From Limnohabitans kasalickyi (GTDB lineage: Bacteria > Pseudomonadota > Gammaproteobacteria > Burkholderiales > Burkholderiaceae_C), in NCBI GenBank assembly GCA_965234325.1, contig OZ248407.1:1-64000 (forward strand): 64,000 nucleotides of DNA. The letters run 5' to 3'. A program made the position numbers and the translations under genes. The notes beneath the pieces were generated by a model. The model had not been told where the DNA came from and searched no databases. It worked only from the letters and a program-made list of their open reading frames with translations. Positions 8,336 through 15,606 of the stretch are shown here, piece after piece (position 1 is the stretch's first letter; the number at the start of each line of letters is the position of its first letter).

Positions 8336-8680
8336 ATGAACAACATCTACATTCGCTTCTTGAATCTGACTCAAGCAATGCTTAATGAGTCAGCGCATCT
8401 TGAAGGAATTGATGAAACTGCAAAGCACTTGCTACAAGTGATTGCAGTTAATCATGAAAATGGCAAAGCTCTGACTGTTACTGAAGCAATGGCATTGAAT
8501 TCACTAGCAAGTCCTGCAACTCTTCATCGCAAACTTGATGCTCTATTAGAAGTTGGGTTGATTGAGCAAGTGTTTGAAGGCACAAATCGCAGAACGAAGT
8601 ACCTCGTTCCAACGAAACTTGCTGACAAGCATTTCTCAAGTTTTGGTAGTGCAATGATGCAAGTCTTGTCAGCTAGCTAA
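8336..8680 (+). CDS. small MarR-like winged-helix regulator
   Basis: 114 residues. A helix-turn-helix and wing are readable at ~45-100: ALTVTEAMALNSLASPATLHRKLDALLEVGLIEQVFEGTNRRTKYLVPT. This fits MarR/ArsR-type repressors of mobile elements. It has no ligand domain and is shorter than typical MarR proteins (~145 aa). It is a candidate for the protein that binds the GCGTCAAA dyads, but nothing shows this directly. The start ATG follows an A/T-rich leader without a good Shine-Dalgarno. Confidence 0.7.
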   Translation: MNNIYIRFLNLTQAMLNESAHLEGIDETAKHLLQVIAVNHENGKALTVTEAMALNSLASPATLHRKLDALLEVGLIEQVFEGTNRRTKYLVPTKLADKHFSSFGSAMMQVLSAS

Positions 8681-8756
8681 TTTTGTGTCTACCTCACACA
8701 ACGGAAATCTTGAACAAGGCTAGGAATGAATTGGAGATGGGTTCAAAGTTGAGTCT

Positions 8757-9116
8757 ATGAACTCAACACAAAACCTTGAATCTGAACTCAATCAATTCAT
8801 TGGCACTGAAAAACTCTATCGCATCACACATCGTCATGTACTGACTGATGGAACAAAGTATCTTGCTGAACAAGCAAAGTGTTTTTGGTTTTTTGATGCG
8901 ATTGCGTCACATCTGCCCAAGTACTTCAACGACTACTTCTGCGTAGCTCGTCTTACAGTCCAAGACTCAAGTGCTGAACTTGTGATTGATGATGGAAATG
9001 ACAATGTGTACGCTCGTCAGAAGATTGAGTACACAGACTTTCCATTAAGTGAAATCAAGCTGTACTGTCAGTTTGATGGTGAGTATTGGGTCATCATGCT
9101 CACTAGCGAGTACTGA
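8757..9116 (+). CDS. DUF6876-type protein
   Basis: 119 residues with the recognisable frame of DUF6876 proteins, which are common in plasmids, phages and integrative elements. They read 'GTExxYR...DGxKYLAExA..FWxxDAIAS', then an acidic 'DDGN' turn, 'YTDFPL' and a final 'DGxYWVIMLTSEY'. Function unknown; small soluble alpha/beta protein. Same direction as the winged-helix gene, 76 bp upstream, so they may be co-transcribed. It ends 2 bp before the convergent transporter gene. Confidence 0.7.
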   Translation: MNSTQNLESELNQFIGTEKLYRITHRHVLTDGTKYLAEQAKCFWFFDAIASHLPKYFNDYFCVARLTVQDSSAELVIDDGNDNVYARQKIEYTDFPLSEIKLYCQFDGEYWVIMLTSEY

Positions 9117-9118
9117 AT

Positions 9119-9988
9119 TTACTTTGCCCTTGTTCTTTTACCCAAAACGACAACTGCAAGAACACACAAAGCAAATCCAATGTTCATAGCTGTGATTTGC
9201 TCGTCTAGTAAGAAGTACGCTCCAACAAGCGTCAAAAAGGGTTGAAGTAGCTGAACTTGACCAACCCTTGCAACGCCCCCAAGTGCGATTCCTCTGTACC
9301 AAAAGAAGAATGCAATGTACATAGAAATCAAGCCAACATAGACGAATGAAATGATTGCTGATGTAGACACAGCACTGATTTCAAAATCTATGTACTGATA
9401 AGTCAAGAAGATGTTTATGGGTAGTGTCAGAACAAGTGCCCAACTTATCACATCAACAGAACTCATTTCCTCACTGAGTTTTCCCCCTTCGCTGTAACCA
9501 ATTGATGCACTAGCGATTGCAACGAACAAAAGCCAATCTTCACTAGCAAGACCACCACTTCCATTTAGTGATGCATAAGTGATGACTAGCAAACTGCCCA
9601 TCACTGCTGTTATCCAAAACGCTAGTGATGGACGCTCGTTAAAGCGTAGTGCTCCAACAACTGCTGTTGCTAGTGGAAGCACACCAAGAACAATTCCTCC
9701 ATGCGCTGATGGAAGCGTTTTCATAGCGAGAGATACAAATAGTGGAAATCCATAAACAACGCCAAGTGCCATTACGCTCAAGCGTATTAACTGACTTTTT
9801 GTGGGAAGTTTTGGCTTTGTGAATGCAAACAGCAGTAGCGCACAAATTCCACCAAGTGATGACCTACCAAATGTCACGAAGTATGGACTTAATTCTGCAA
9901 CAGCAATTCGTGTGAATGGGAGTGTCAGACTGAACATCAAGACTCCAATGAAGCCAAGTAACATTCCTTTTGTCTCGTTAGTCTGCAT
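9119..9988 (-). CDS. EamA/DMT-family transporter
   Basis: 289 residues, about ten predicted membrane helices in two EamA repeats of five. It opens MLLGFIGVLMFSLTLPFTRIAVAELSPYFVTFGRSSLGG, typical of drug/metabolite exporters. The second repeat ends with LQPFLTLVGAYFLLDEQITAMNIGFALCVLAVVV, the conserved fold end of the family. Substrate unknown (amino acids, nucleotides and drugs occur in this family). This is the only clear metabolic-type cargo gene of the element, and it has the element's AT-rich codon use. No dedicated regulator is adjacent. Confidence 0.9.
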   Translation of the reverse strand: MQTNETKGMLLGFIGVLMFSLTLPFTRIAVAELSPYFVTFGRSSLGGICALLLFAFTKPKLPTKSQLIRLSVMALGVVYGFPLFVSLAMKTLPSAHGGIVLGVLPLATAVVGALRFNERPSLAFWITAVMGSLLVITYASLNGSGGLASEDWLLFVAIASASIGYSEGGKLSEEMSSVDVISWALVLTLPINIFLTYQYIDFEISAVSTSAIISFVYVGLISMYIAFFFWYRGIALGGVARVGQVQLLQPFLTLVGAYFLLDEQITAMNIGFALCVLAVVVLGKRTRAK

Positions 9989-10040
9989 TTAGTCTCCAAT
10001 TCGTTCTTGATTTTGACTGTTTACCTAGATTGTATCAATC

Positions 10041-10129
10041 ATTCCTTTGTCTTCAACAGCTCTTTGTTTGTTTTGGTGTTCTAAAAGAAAAAGACAAAGG
10101 AATACTAATAAAGAGTCTACAGACTCTTT
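10041..10129. repeat. inverted repeats downstream of the HUH gene
   Basis: A 13-bp perfect inverted repeat ATTCCTTTGTCTT / AAGACAAAGGAAT (10041-10053, 10091-10103; 37-nt loop) is followed at once by AAAGAGTCT-AC-AGACTCTTT (10110-10129). The second may be a minus-strand terminator of the HUH gene. The first could be a nicking or binding site for that protein. Confidence 0.5.
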
Positions 10130-10150
10130 CTGACCCAATCTAAGCGAGAT

Positions 10151-10714
10151 TCACCCAAGAATAGACTGAGACGAAGTAGGCACAAGAACACTTTCCCAAT
10201 CAATCACTTCTTTTTTGGGAAACATGCATCGTTTCGTGTTGTAACCAAGCCATCCTTCATCTCTAAACAGCTTGACCTCATTGTGGTATCCACAGAATCG
10301 TGTCTGTAGCCAACAATCCAAAATTTTGGTTGCTGCCACTTCCATTCTGTTGTCGTCAACTCCAATCGTGCAGTGAAAGTGTGGAATCTTTCCTTCTTCA
10401 ATTCCTTCCAAACAAGGAATTAAAAGTAATCTTTCACCAAAACGCTCTGCTGACTTACCAAAAAGACTTCTACTCAAAAGACGCCCAAAGTACTTCATTT
10501 CTTTCTTGTACATCTTTAACAAATATGGATTGTTTAACTTCATTTCCATTTTGTTTTTTTCCAAAAATGATTGAATTTTGGTTGGATCAAATGTCAGTGT
10601 TACTGCATGTGTTGCTAAGTCCTTGTGAGTCAACATCCATTGATAGTGTTGTTCTTTGTACTTGGCAACATTTGTCCAAAAATCACTGTTAATTTGGTCG
10701 CTTAGAGTAGTCAT
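10151..10714 (-). CDS. HUH replication/relaxase-like protein (inovirus Rep-like)
   Basis: About 187 residues from MTTLSDQINSDFW. HUH motif PHFHC (His112, His114) is preceded by a predicted strand, LLLIPCLEG. A Tyr in GWLGYNTKR (Tyr158) fits the catalytic tyrosine of single-Tyr HUH nucleases. The TFDP strand near residue 41 fits HUH motif 1 ('vTLTF'). Proteins of this type nick DNA to start rolling-circle replication or transfer. In the element it might copy the excised circle. The frame is open upstream to 10810, but that extension reads as hydrophobic noise; ATG 10714 fits better although no Shine-Dalgarno is obvious. The inverted repeat at 10041-10103 is a candidate target. Confidence 0.65.
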   Translation of the reverse strand: MTTLSDQINSDFWTNVAKYKEQHYQWMLTHKDLATHAVTLTFDPTKIQSFLEKNKMEMKLNNPYLLKMYKKEMKYFGRLLSRSLFGKSAERFGERLLLIPCLEGIEEGKIPHFHCTIGVDDNRMEVAATKILDCWLQTRFCGYHNEVKLFRDEGWLGYNTKRCMFPKKEVIDWESVLVPTSSQSILG

Positions 10715-10839
10715 AAGACTATTTATGCCTAACCAAATAATTCCATAAAAAAACCAAATACTAGATGTTGTAAATGGATAGGAATAAATGGTAAATGGGC
10801 GAAAAATCACTCTGTCTTTAACAATACATGGAGTGATTT

Positions 10840-11283
10840 ATGTCTTCAATCTTGTCTTCCTTGAAGTTGACTTCTGCAAAGCGTCAACAAGTGTCCAACC
10901 CAATTGAGTTTCGTCGTCAAAAGTTGAGCAACAAACTGAAAGAGCAAGTAGCTCTTGCGATTGCGCTGAAAAATGGTGTGACATACACAGCAAAGCGTCT
11001 GCGTACTGTCACTGACTCAGATGGAATTCGTCAGACTGTAGAAGTGTCTAAACGAGTCAAGCCACTTTGGTTCACACAGAACAATAAAGTGTTTGTGCAA
11101 GTGAAGTACGGTTCTAAAGTTGTTCCACTCACAGCGAAGGGTGACAAGAACTCAGTTGAAGTGTCTAACGCTGATGAACTGATTCAAGTTTTAGAGAAGC
11201 TAGACCAAGCTGTTCTTGGTGGCGAACTTGATACAGCCATTGAAATTGCTAGTGAGTCTGTACGAGCAAGATTCACTAAGTAA
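10840..11283 (+). CDS. DUF6641-type protein
   Basis: 147 residues. It matches what I know of DUF6641 proteins: start 'SSILSSLKLTSAKR', then 'P.EFRRQKLSNKLKEQVALA', 'YTAKRLRTVTD...GIRQTVEVSKRVKPLWF', 'VFVQVKYGSKVVPL' and an end like 'VRARFTK'. The family is found in phages and integrative elements; function unknown. A GGAG Shine-Dalgarno sits 8-9 nt before ATG 10840, and a strong terminator follows at once (11282). Basic N-terminus and C-terminal acidic helices. Confidence 0.75.
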   Translation: MSSILSSLKLTSAKRQQVSNPIEFRRQKLSNKLKEQVALAIALKNGVTYTAKRLRTVTDSDGIRQTVEVSKRVKPLWFTQNNKVFVQVKYGSKVVPLTAKGDKNSVEVSNADELIQVLEKLDQAVLGGELDTAIEIASESVRARFTK

Positions 11284-11310
11284 AAAAGAGCGTCTTAGAC
11301 GCTCTTTTTT
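11282..11310 (+). terminator. rho-independent terminator
   Basis: GAGCGTC-TTA-GACGCTC flanked by A6 and T6, starting at the stop codon of the DUF6641 gene. The A-run on the other side makes it usable from both directions. Confidence 0.9.
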
Positions 11311-11338
11311 CTGATTTGATTTCTTCATAAATACATAT

Positions 11339-11689
11339 ATGAGACTTCACGAATTTACATCACCCCTCAAGACTTTCATAGCGAAAGTCAAGCTGAAGAA
11401 TGGCTCAACTGTCACAGCTTCAGAGCGCACAGATTCACTCAATTCTGCGAGGATGCTCTTTCAACACAAGTTTGGTGACAAGAATGTGTTCTCAGTCACT
11501 CAAGTCAGTGACAGTGTGATTGACGAGGGAACCAAAACGCTCAGTTCGCAAGAACTTCAAGTCAAATCACTTGCTGACCAAGAAGCCAAGCTGAAACAAC
11601 AGAAGAAACAGCTTGTCGCTAGACAAGCATTGACCAAAGCACAAGCGAAGATGCGAGACGCAAGCGCACCTTTATCAGTTCAAAGCTAG
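11339..11689 (+). CDS. hypothetical protein, 116 aa
   Basis: Residues ~1-65 (MRLHEFTSPLKTFIAKVKLKNGSTVTASERTDSLNSARMLFQHKFGDKNVFSVTQV) resemble small phage and element proteins with a beta strand pair followed by a helix that read 'QARALLQxxYGxxNVxSV'. Residues ~75-110 form a charged Lys/Gln-rich helix, probably coiled coil. No known activity. It lies right behind the 11282 terminator, so it has its own promoter (AT-rich 11311-11338). It ends 4 bp before the convergent NERD gene. Confidence 0.65.
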   Translation: MRLHEFTSPLKTFIAKVKLKNGSTVTASERTDSLNSARMLFQHKFGDKNVFSVTQVSDSVIDEGTKTLSSQELQVKSLADQEAKLKQQKKQLVARQALTKAQAKMRDASAPLSVQS

Positions 11690-11693
11690 ACAT

Positions 11694-12323
11694 CTATTTG
11701 TGCCCATAGCGTTTCTGAAGTGCTTTGACATGCTCAACATCAGTCATTTCACTGATTTCCAAACGAGCTGTCTCAATGCGTCCAACTGAAAACTGCACTC
11801 TATTGAGTGACAAGAGTTCTTCAGTACAACTGCTCAAATATTCAATCAACATTGGCAAGGTAAAGACACTATTTGGCATGTCTGTCTTGAACTCAGCATC
11901 ACCACTGAAAACAACAACTGACTTGATAGTTTCTTGAGGCAAGAAGTCTAAGAGTTCTCTGACTGCAACAACATGACGATGGTTTTGATGAATTGGGTTT
12001 TGAAACTTGAACTTCGCTTTGAATAACACTTGTGTCCAAGTCTCATGCTTTGGGTTGGCAAATATCCACCCCTTGTAGTTCTTCGTCTCAATTACAAATA
12101 CACCATAGCTAGAGACCAAAATGTGGTCTATCTGTGTTGTGCTGTCACCATGCTTGAGCGTGATGTGATTCAGAAGGTGGTAGTTGGGTGAATGGAAGTG
12201 CTTCTGTATTGCTTTTCTCACGAGCAATTCACCACGATTCTGTGATGAATAGACTCTGTGTGCGCTGTAGCCTAAAGCAAAGCCAAGCGCTAGAGAAAAA
12301 AGTGCGAAGTAGATGTTTGGCAC
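11694..12323 (-). CDS. NERD-domain (nuclease-related) membrane-anchored protein
   Basis: 209 residues. One N-terminal membrane helix (IYFALFSLALGFALGYSAHRVY) is followed by a NERD domain (~33-150). It carries the restriction-nuclease-like signature: RGELLVRKAIQKHF, then TTQIDHILVSSYGVFVIETKNYKGW, in which Asp, Glu and Lys (D..ExK) form the predicted active site. NERD domains are related to Holliday-junction resolvase/endonuclease folds and occur in mobile elements and defence loci. In the element it may act on incoming or host DNA; this is inference. Same strand as the small HTH gene upstream, with a 36-bp gap, so probably one transcript. Confidence 0.85.
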   Translation of the reverse strand: MPNIYFALFSLALGFALGYSAHRVYSSQNRGELLVRKAIQKHFHSPNYHLLNHITLKHGDSTTQIDHILVSSYGVFVIETKNYKGWIFANPKHETWTQVLFKAKFKFQNPIHQNHRHVVAVRELLDFLPQETIKSVVVFSGDAEFKTDMPNSVFTLPMLIEYLSSCTEELLSLNRVQFSVGRIETARLEISEMTDVEHVKALQKRYGHK

Positions 12324-12359
12324 GATTTATTGTTGCTAGAAACTTTCTAGTATTTTGGT

Positions 12360-12671
12360 CTATCTGTACTCAACAGATTCAACAAGGTAGTTTGGTTTTG
12401 AAGCAAGTCTTTGCTTTCTGATATTGCCCTTTTTGTATGTTGAGAAGGCACTTTCAGCGATGAATTGGAAGCCTCTAGCTGACTTGAAGCCCTCTGATGT
12501 GATTCTTTTAGCGATTGCGTCAAAAGTGAGTTTTTCCACATCTCTCAGATGGCAAACCTTCTCAAAAAGCCACTCTTGATATGTTGAATAAGCCATGAAA
12601 AAGAGTGCTTTTGAAGTAATTTTTAGGGTAATTTTGACTTCTGTAGCCTCATCAAAATTACTCACTTGCAT
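12360..12671 (-). CDS. small recombinase-type helix-turn-helix protein at the glmS junction
   Basis: 103 codons from ATG 12671, or 78 from ATG 12596 (MAYSTYQEWLFEKVC), which I consider about equally likely. The core EWLFEKVCHLRDVEKLTFDAIAKRITSEGFKSARGFQF...KKGNIRKQRL resembles the DNA-binding helical region next to serine recombinase catalytic domains. The 12671 start lies inside the attP arm, 2 bp behind the glmS stop, so glmS readthrough would drive this gene when integrated and a different context would when excised. The small size and att-proximal position make a recombination directionality factor possible; that is inference. Compare the remnant at 3130. Confidence 0.6.
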   Translation of the reverse strand: MQVSNFDEATEVKITLKITSKALFFMAYSTYQEWLFEKVCHLRDVEKLTFDAIAKRITSEGFKSARGFQFIAESAFSTYKKGNIRKQRLASKPNYLVESVEYR

Positions 12672-12690
12672 AGCTACTCTACGGTTACGC
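12658..12690 (-). other. attL: glmS tail supplied by the element
   Basis: Minus-strand reading: glmS ...AGC GTA, core AC (12685-12684), then element-derived C GTA GAG TAG CT (12683-12672) and the arm ATGCAAGTGAGTAA (12671-12658). The element thus carries its own copy of the last codons (T-V-E-stop) and leaves the GlmS protein unchanged. Confidence 0.75.
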
Positions 12691-14566
12691 TTTTCGCTAA
12701 ATTACGCGGCTTGTCCACATCCGTCCCCCGCGCACAAGCCGTGTGATAGCTCAGCAACTGCAAAGGCACCACATGCAAGATGGGCGAGAGCACGCCATAG
12801 TGCTCGGGCATGCGAATGACGTTCACGCCTTCGCTGCTTTCAATCTTGGTGTCGCCATCGGCCAGCACATACAACACGCCGCCACGGGCGCGGACTTCTT
12901 GCATGTTGCTCTTGAGTTTTTCCAGCAACGCGTCGTTAGGCGCAACCGTCACCACAGGCATGGCGCTGGTGACCAAGGCCAAGGGGCCGTGCTTCAACTC
13001 GCCAGCGGCATAGGCCTCGGCGTGGATGTAGGTGATTTCTTTGAGCTTCAACGCTCCTTCGAGCGCGATGGGGTAGTGCGTGCCACGGCCCAAGAACAAA
13101 GCGTTTTCTTTGCTGGCAAAGTCTTGTGACCACGCGATGAGCTGGGGCTCTAGCGCCAGCACAGCTTGCAGGGCGGCGGGCAAGTGGCGCATGTCTTTGA
13201 TGTGCTTGGCTTCTTCTTCGTCGCTCAAACGGCCTTTGGTTTGTGCCAAGGCCAAGGTGAGCAAGAACAAACCGGCCAACTGTGTGGTGAAGGCTTTGGT
13301 GGAGGCCACGCCAATCTCAGCGCCGGCGCGTGTGACGTAGGCCAGCTTGCACTCGCGCACCATGGCGCTGGTGGACACGTTGCAAATGGTGAGCGTTTTG
13401 TCCATGCCCAAGCTTTGCGCGTGGCGCAGCGCGGCCAAGGTGTCGGCCGTCTCGCCCGACTGGCTGATGGTGACCACCAAGCTGTTGGGGTTGGGCACGG
13501 ATTCGCGGTAGCGGTACTCGCTGGCAATTTCCACTTGGCATGGGATTTTGGCAATGGCTTCAATCCAATACTTGGCCACGCAGCCGCTGTAATAGCTGGT
13601 GCCGCAGGCGAGGATGAGCACGTTGTCGACGGCTTTGAACACCGAGTACGCGCCGTCGCCAAACAGCTCTGGCGTGATGCCCTCGATGCCTTCCAGCGTG
13701 TCGGCAATGGCGCGCGGCTGCTCGAAAATTTCTTTTTGCATGTAGTGGCGGTAAGGGCCCAGCTCTGCTGCGCCGCTGTGCGCTTGCACGGTTTTGACGT
13801 CGCGTGTGACGGCTTTGTGGTGGCGGTCTTGCACCCAGTATTTGCCGATTTGAATGTCCACCACATCGCCCTCTTCGAGGTAGACGATTTGGTCGGTCAC
13901 ACCGGCCAAGGCCATGGCGTCGCTGGCGAGGAAAGTTTCGCTGTGCTCTTTGCCCACGCCCAAGATGAGCGGTGAGCCTGCGCGAGCGCCGATCACGCGG
14001 TGAGGTTCGTCTTTGTGGAACACGGCAATGGCGTAAGCGCCATGCAACTGAACGATGGCGGCTTTGACGGCCTCAAACAAATCGCCGTTGTAGAGGCTGT
14101 CCACCAAGTGGGCAATGACCTCGGTGTCGGTTTGGCTCAAGAACTCGTAACCCTTGGCTTGCAGCGCGGCGCGCAGTTCGTCGTGGTTTTCGATGATGCC
14201 GTTGTGGACCAATGCCACGCGACCTACTTTGGCTGGCGAGCCGCCTGAATAAACGCCCGCGCCTGCACCCGTGCCGTGGCTGAAGTGGGGATGCGCGTTG
14301 TGCACTGCAGGCGCACCGTGTGTGGCCCAACGTGTGTGCGCAATGCCGGTGCCGCCTTCGATGTGGTCGGCCTTGACTTGGTCCATCAGCTCAGACACGC
14401 GTGCCGTGCTGCGCGCACGTTGCAAACCGCCCTGCTTGGCACCCAAACTGGCCGAGTGCACCGCCACGCCGCATGAGTCGTAGCCACGGTATTCCAGCCG
14501 CTGCAAACCTTGCACGAGGATGGGAACGATGTTGCGGATAGAAACGGCGCCGACGATGCCACACAT
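12674..14566 (-). CDS. glmS: glutamine-fructose-6-phosphate aminotransferase
   Basis: Makes glucosamine-6-phosphate from fructose-6-phosphate and glutamine, the first step to UDP-GlcNAc for peptidoglycan and LPS; cytoplasmic. About 630 aa. Start set at ATG 14566 because maturation must expose Cys2 (M-CGIVGAV), with AGGAG 8 nt upstream. The N-terminal Ntn glutaminase domain (~1-235, RRLEYRGYDS-type motif, THTRWATHG-like) carries a ~20-residue loop (HGTGAGAGVYSGGSPAK) absent from E. coli GlmS. Two SIS domains follow (CGTSYYSG; SQSGETADTLAAL), then the C-terminal tail DKPRNLAKSVTVE. The last four codons come from the integrated element. glmU, the next pathway enzyme pair, lies 1.3 kb away on the same strand. 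Confidence 0.97.
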   Translation of the reverse strand: MCGIVGAVSIRNIVPILVQGLQRLEYRGYDSCGVAVHSASLGAKQGGLQRARSTARVSELMDQVKADHIEGGTGIAHTRWATHGAPAVHNAHPHFSHGTGAGAGVYSGGSPAKVGRVALVHNGIIENHDELRAALQAKGYEFLSQTDTEVIAHLVDSLYNGDLFEAVKAAIVQLHGAYAIAVFHKDEPHRVIGARAGSPLILGVGKEHSETFLASDAMALAGVTDQIVYLEEGDVVDIQIGKYWVQDRHHKAVTRDVKTVQAHSGAAELGPYRHYMQKEIFEQPRAIADTLEGIEGITPELFGDGAYSVFKAVDNVLILACGTSYYSGCVAKYWIEAIAKIPCQVEIASEYRYRESVPNPNSLVVTISQSGETADTLAALRHAQSLGMDKTLTICNVSTSAMVRECKLAYVTRAGAEIGVASTKAFTTQLAGLFLLTLALAQTKGRLSDEEEAKHIKDMRHLPAALQAVLALEPQLIAWSQDFASKENALFLGRGTHYPIALEGALKLKEITYIHAEAYAAGELKHGPLALVTSAMPVVTVAPNDALLEKLKSNMQEVRARGGVLYVLADGDTKIESSEGVNVIRMPEHYGVLSPILHVVPLQLLSYHTACARGTDVDKPRNLAKSVTVE

Positions 14567-14701
14567 AAAGAGCACTCCTAAATTGGGTTGCCCAAATATT
14601 AATCACTTCAACTAGAAATTTCTTGTTTATTTATCTCACTATCTGAACGAAAATTCCATCAGTTACATATTTTGGAATTTAATTTCAATCCAATTAACTT
14701 T

Positions 14702-15193
14702 ATGAAACAAGAATTTCTAGACGAGACCGATCTGAAGCTGCTTGACGCCCTGCAGCACGACGCCACGCTCAGCAACGTAGCCTTGGCCGAGCGTTTCAAA
14801 ATTTCGCCGCCCACCTGCCTACGCCGCGTCAAACGACTGACGGATGAGGGCTGGATTGAGCGACAAATTGCGGTGCTCAATTCCGATAAGTTGGGTGCTG
14901 CACTGGGCCACGGTTTGACGTCTTTGGTCGAGGTGACGCTAGACGCACAAGGCACTGAGCACCTAGACGCCTTCGAACAACGTGCCTGCGCCGACGACGC
15001 CGTGCAGCAATGTTGGCGGGTGTCGCCTGGGCCAGACTTTGTGTTGGTGGTGCAAGCGGCGGACATGCCCGACTATCTGGCCATCACGCAACGCCTGCTC
15101 ACGCAGGATGCGAATGTGCGAAATGTGAAAGCGTTTTTTGCGACCAAGCGGGCGAAGTTCACCAGCACGTGGCCGGTGCTGCGCCAAACTTAA
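14702..15193 (+). CDS. Lrp/AsnC-family transcriptional regulator
   Basis: 163 aa from ATG 14702. AsnC-type winged HTH (~5-60): LDETDLKLLDALQHDATLSNVALAERFKISPPTCLRRVKRLTDEGWI. It is followed by a RAM ligand-binding domain (~70-155) ending in VRNVKAFFATKRAKFT. These proteins form octamers and sense amino acids. It is divergent from glmS with 135 bp between the starts, so it may regulate glmS or itself. The stop overlaps the convergent PIN gene stop by 4 bp. Confidence 0.92.
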   Translation: MKQEFLDETDLKLLDALQHDATLSNVALAERFKISPPTCLRRVKRLTDEGWIERQIAVLNSDKLGAALGHGLTSLVEVTLDAQGTEHLDAFEQRACADDAVQQCWRVSPGPDFVLVVQAADMPDYLAITQRLLTQDANVRNVKAFFATKRAKFTSTWPVLRQT

Positions 15194-15606
15194 ATGCCCA
15201 AGACGGCCAACGCTTGTTGGGCAGAAATAATTGACAACGAGGGTAACGGTGCGGCTTCTAGCAAATCGTTGTCGCCGCTGACTAGGTAGTGTGCTTGCGC
15301 CTTGAGCGCTGTTTCGATGAACTTGTCATCGTCTCGGTCGCGGCAATAAACGGCAGATTCACCAATGTCCACCCAGACCGCAGATGCATTCAAATCGTGC
15401 AGCAAACTCTCACGTAATTCAAGGCTGATGTAGCGGTCAAATTTGGGCCGATAAAGCCGCGTGCGCAGCTCATCAAATGTCGGCTGCGAAAACACCAAAC
15501 GGTGATGCGCCAGAGCCTCCCGAACCAACTTTGCTGGTGCGCTTTGCGATGAGAGCGCAGCACTGATGAAGATGTTGGTGTCAATGACCAGCTTAAGACT
15601 CGTCAC
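15190..15606 (-). CDS. PIN-domain toxin (PIN_3 / VapC-like)
   Basis: 138 aa with GTG start overlapping the antitoxin gene. PIN nuclease acidic residues: VIDTNIFISA (Asp9), Glu in the FDELRTRL helix, RDRDDDKFIETAL and SGDNDLL. The family cleaves RNA, often tRNA or rRNA, with Mg2+. It belongs to the putative toxin subgroup 'PIN family, COG1569'. It is translated behind the Phd-type antitoxin with a 14-bp overlap, the usual antitoxin-first arrangement. Confidence 0.9.
   Translation of the reverse strand: MTSLKLVIDTNIFISAALSSQSAPAKLVREALAHHRLVFSQPTFDELRTRLYRPKFDRYISLELRESLLHDLNASAVWVDIGESAVYCRDRDDDKFIETALKAQAHYLVSGDNDLLEAAPLPSLSIISAQQALAVLGI

Larger units (their letters stand above)
3462..12685. 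mobile_element. ~9.2-kb integrative element in the 3' end of glmS (large serine recombinase type)
   Basis: The element is AT-rich against GC-rich flanks and lies between two versions of the glmS tail. On the minus strand both junctions encode V-T-V-E-stop: GTA ACC GTA GAG TAG at 12674-12688 and GTT ACG GTG GAG TAA at 3452-3466. They differ only at third codon positions. Exactly 12 nt inside the AC of the Thr codon at each end lies the same 14-mer, ATGCAAGTGAGTAA (3476-3489 on plus, 12658-12671 on minus), pointing inward. Joining the ends gives a 54-bp attP symmetric about AC (14+12+2+12+14). Joining the flanks restores an uninterrupted glmS end. The large serine recombinase gene starts its 3' end 16 bp from one arm, as expected for this integrase class. 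Cargo: two recombinases, an HUH protein, an EamA transporter, a NERD protein, small regulators and unknowns. Confidence 0.85.

Noticed and set aside
11282..11310. Fourth GCGTCAAA-type operator
   Set aside because: The GAGCGTC/GACGCTC stem has a 3-nt loop and T-run, so it is an ordinary terminator without the TCAAA half-site.
3462..12685. Tn7-like insertion at the glmS attachment site
   Set aside because: No TnsA-E-like genes, no TGTGGG ends and no 5-bp duplication. Tn7 inserts ~25 bp beyond the stop, whereas here the junction is inside the Thr codon.
7190..12685. Tyrosine recombinase as the integrase of the element
   Set aside because: Such enzymes leave identical cores of many bases in direct repeat. 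The two junctions share only a 2-bp core with scattered codon matches, and the inward dyad arms fit a serine integrase.
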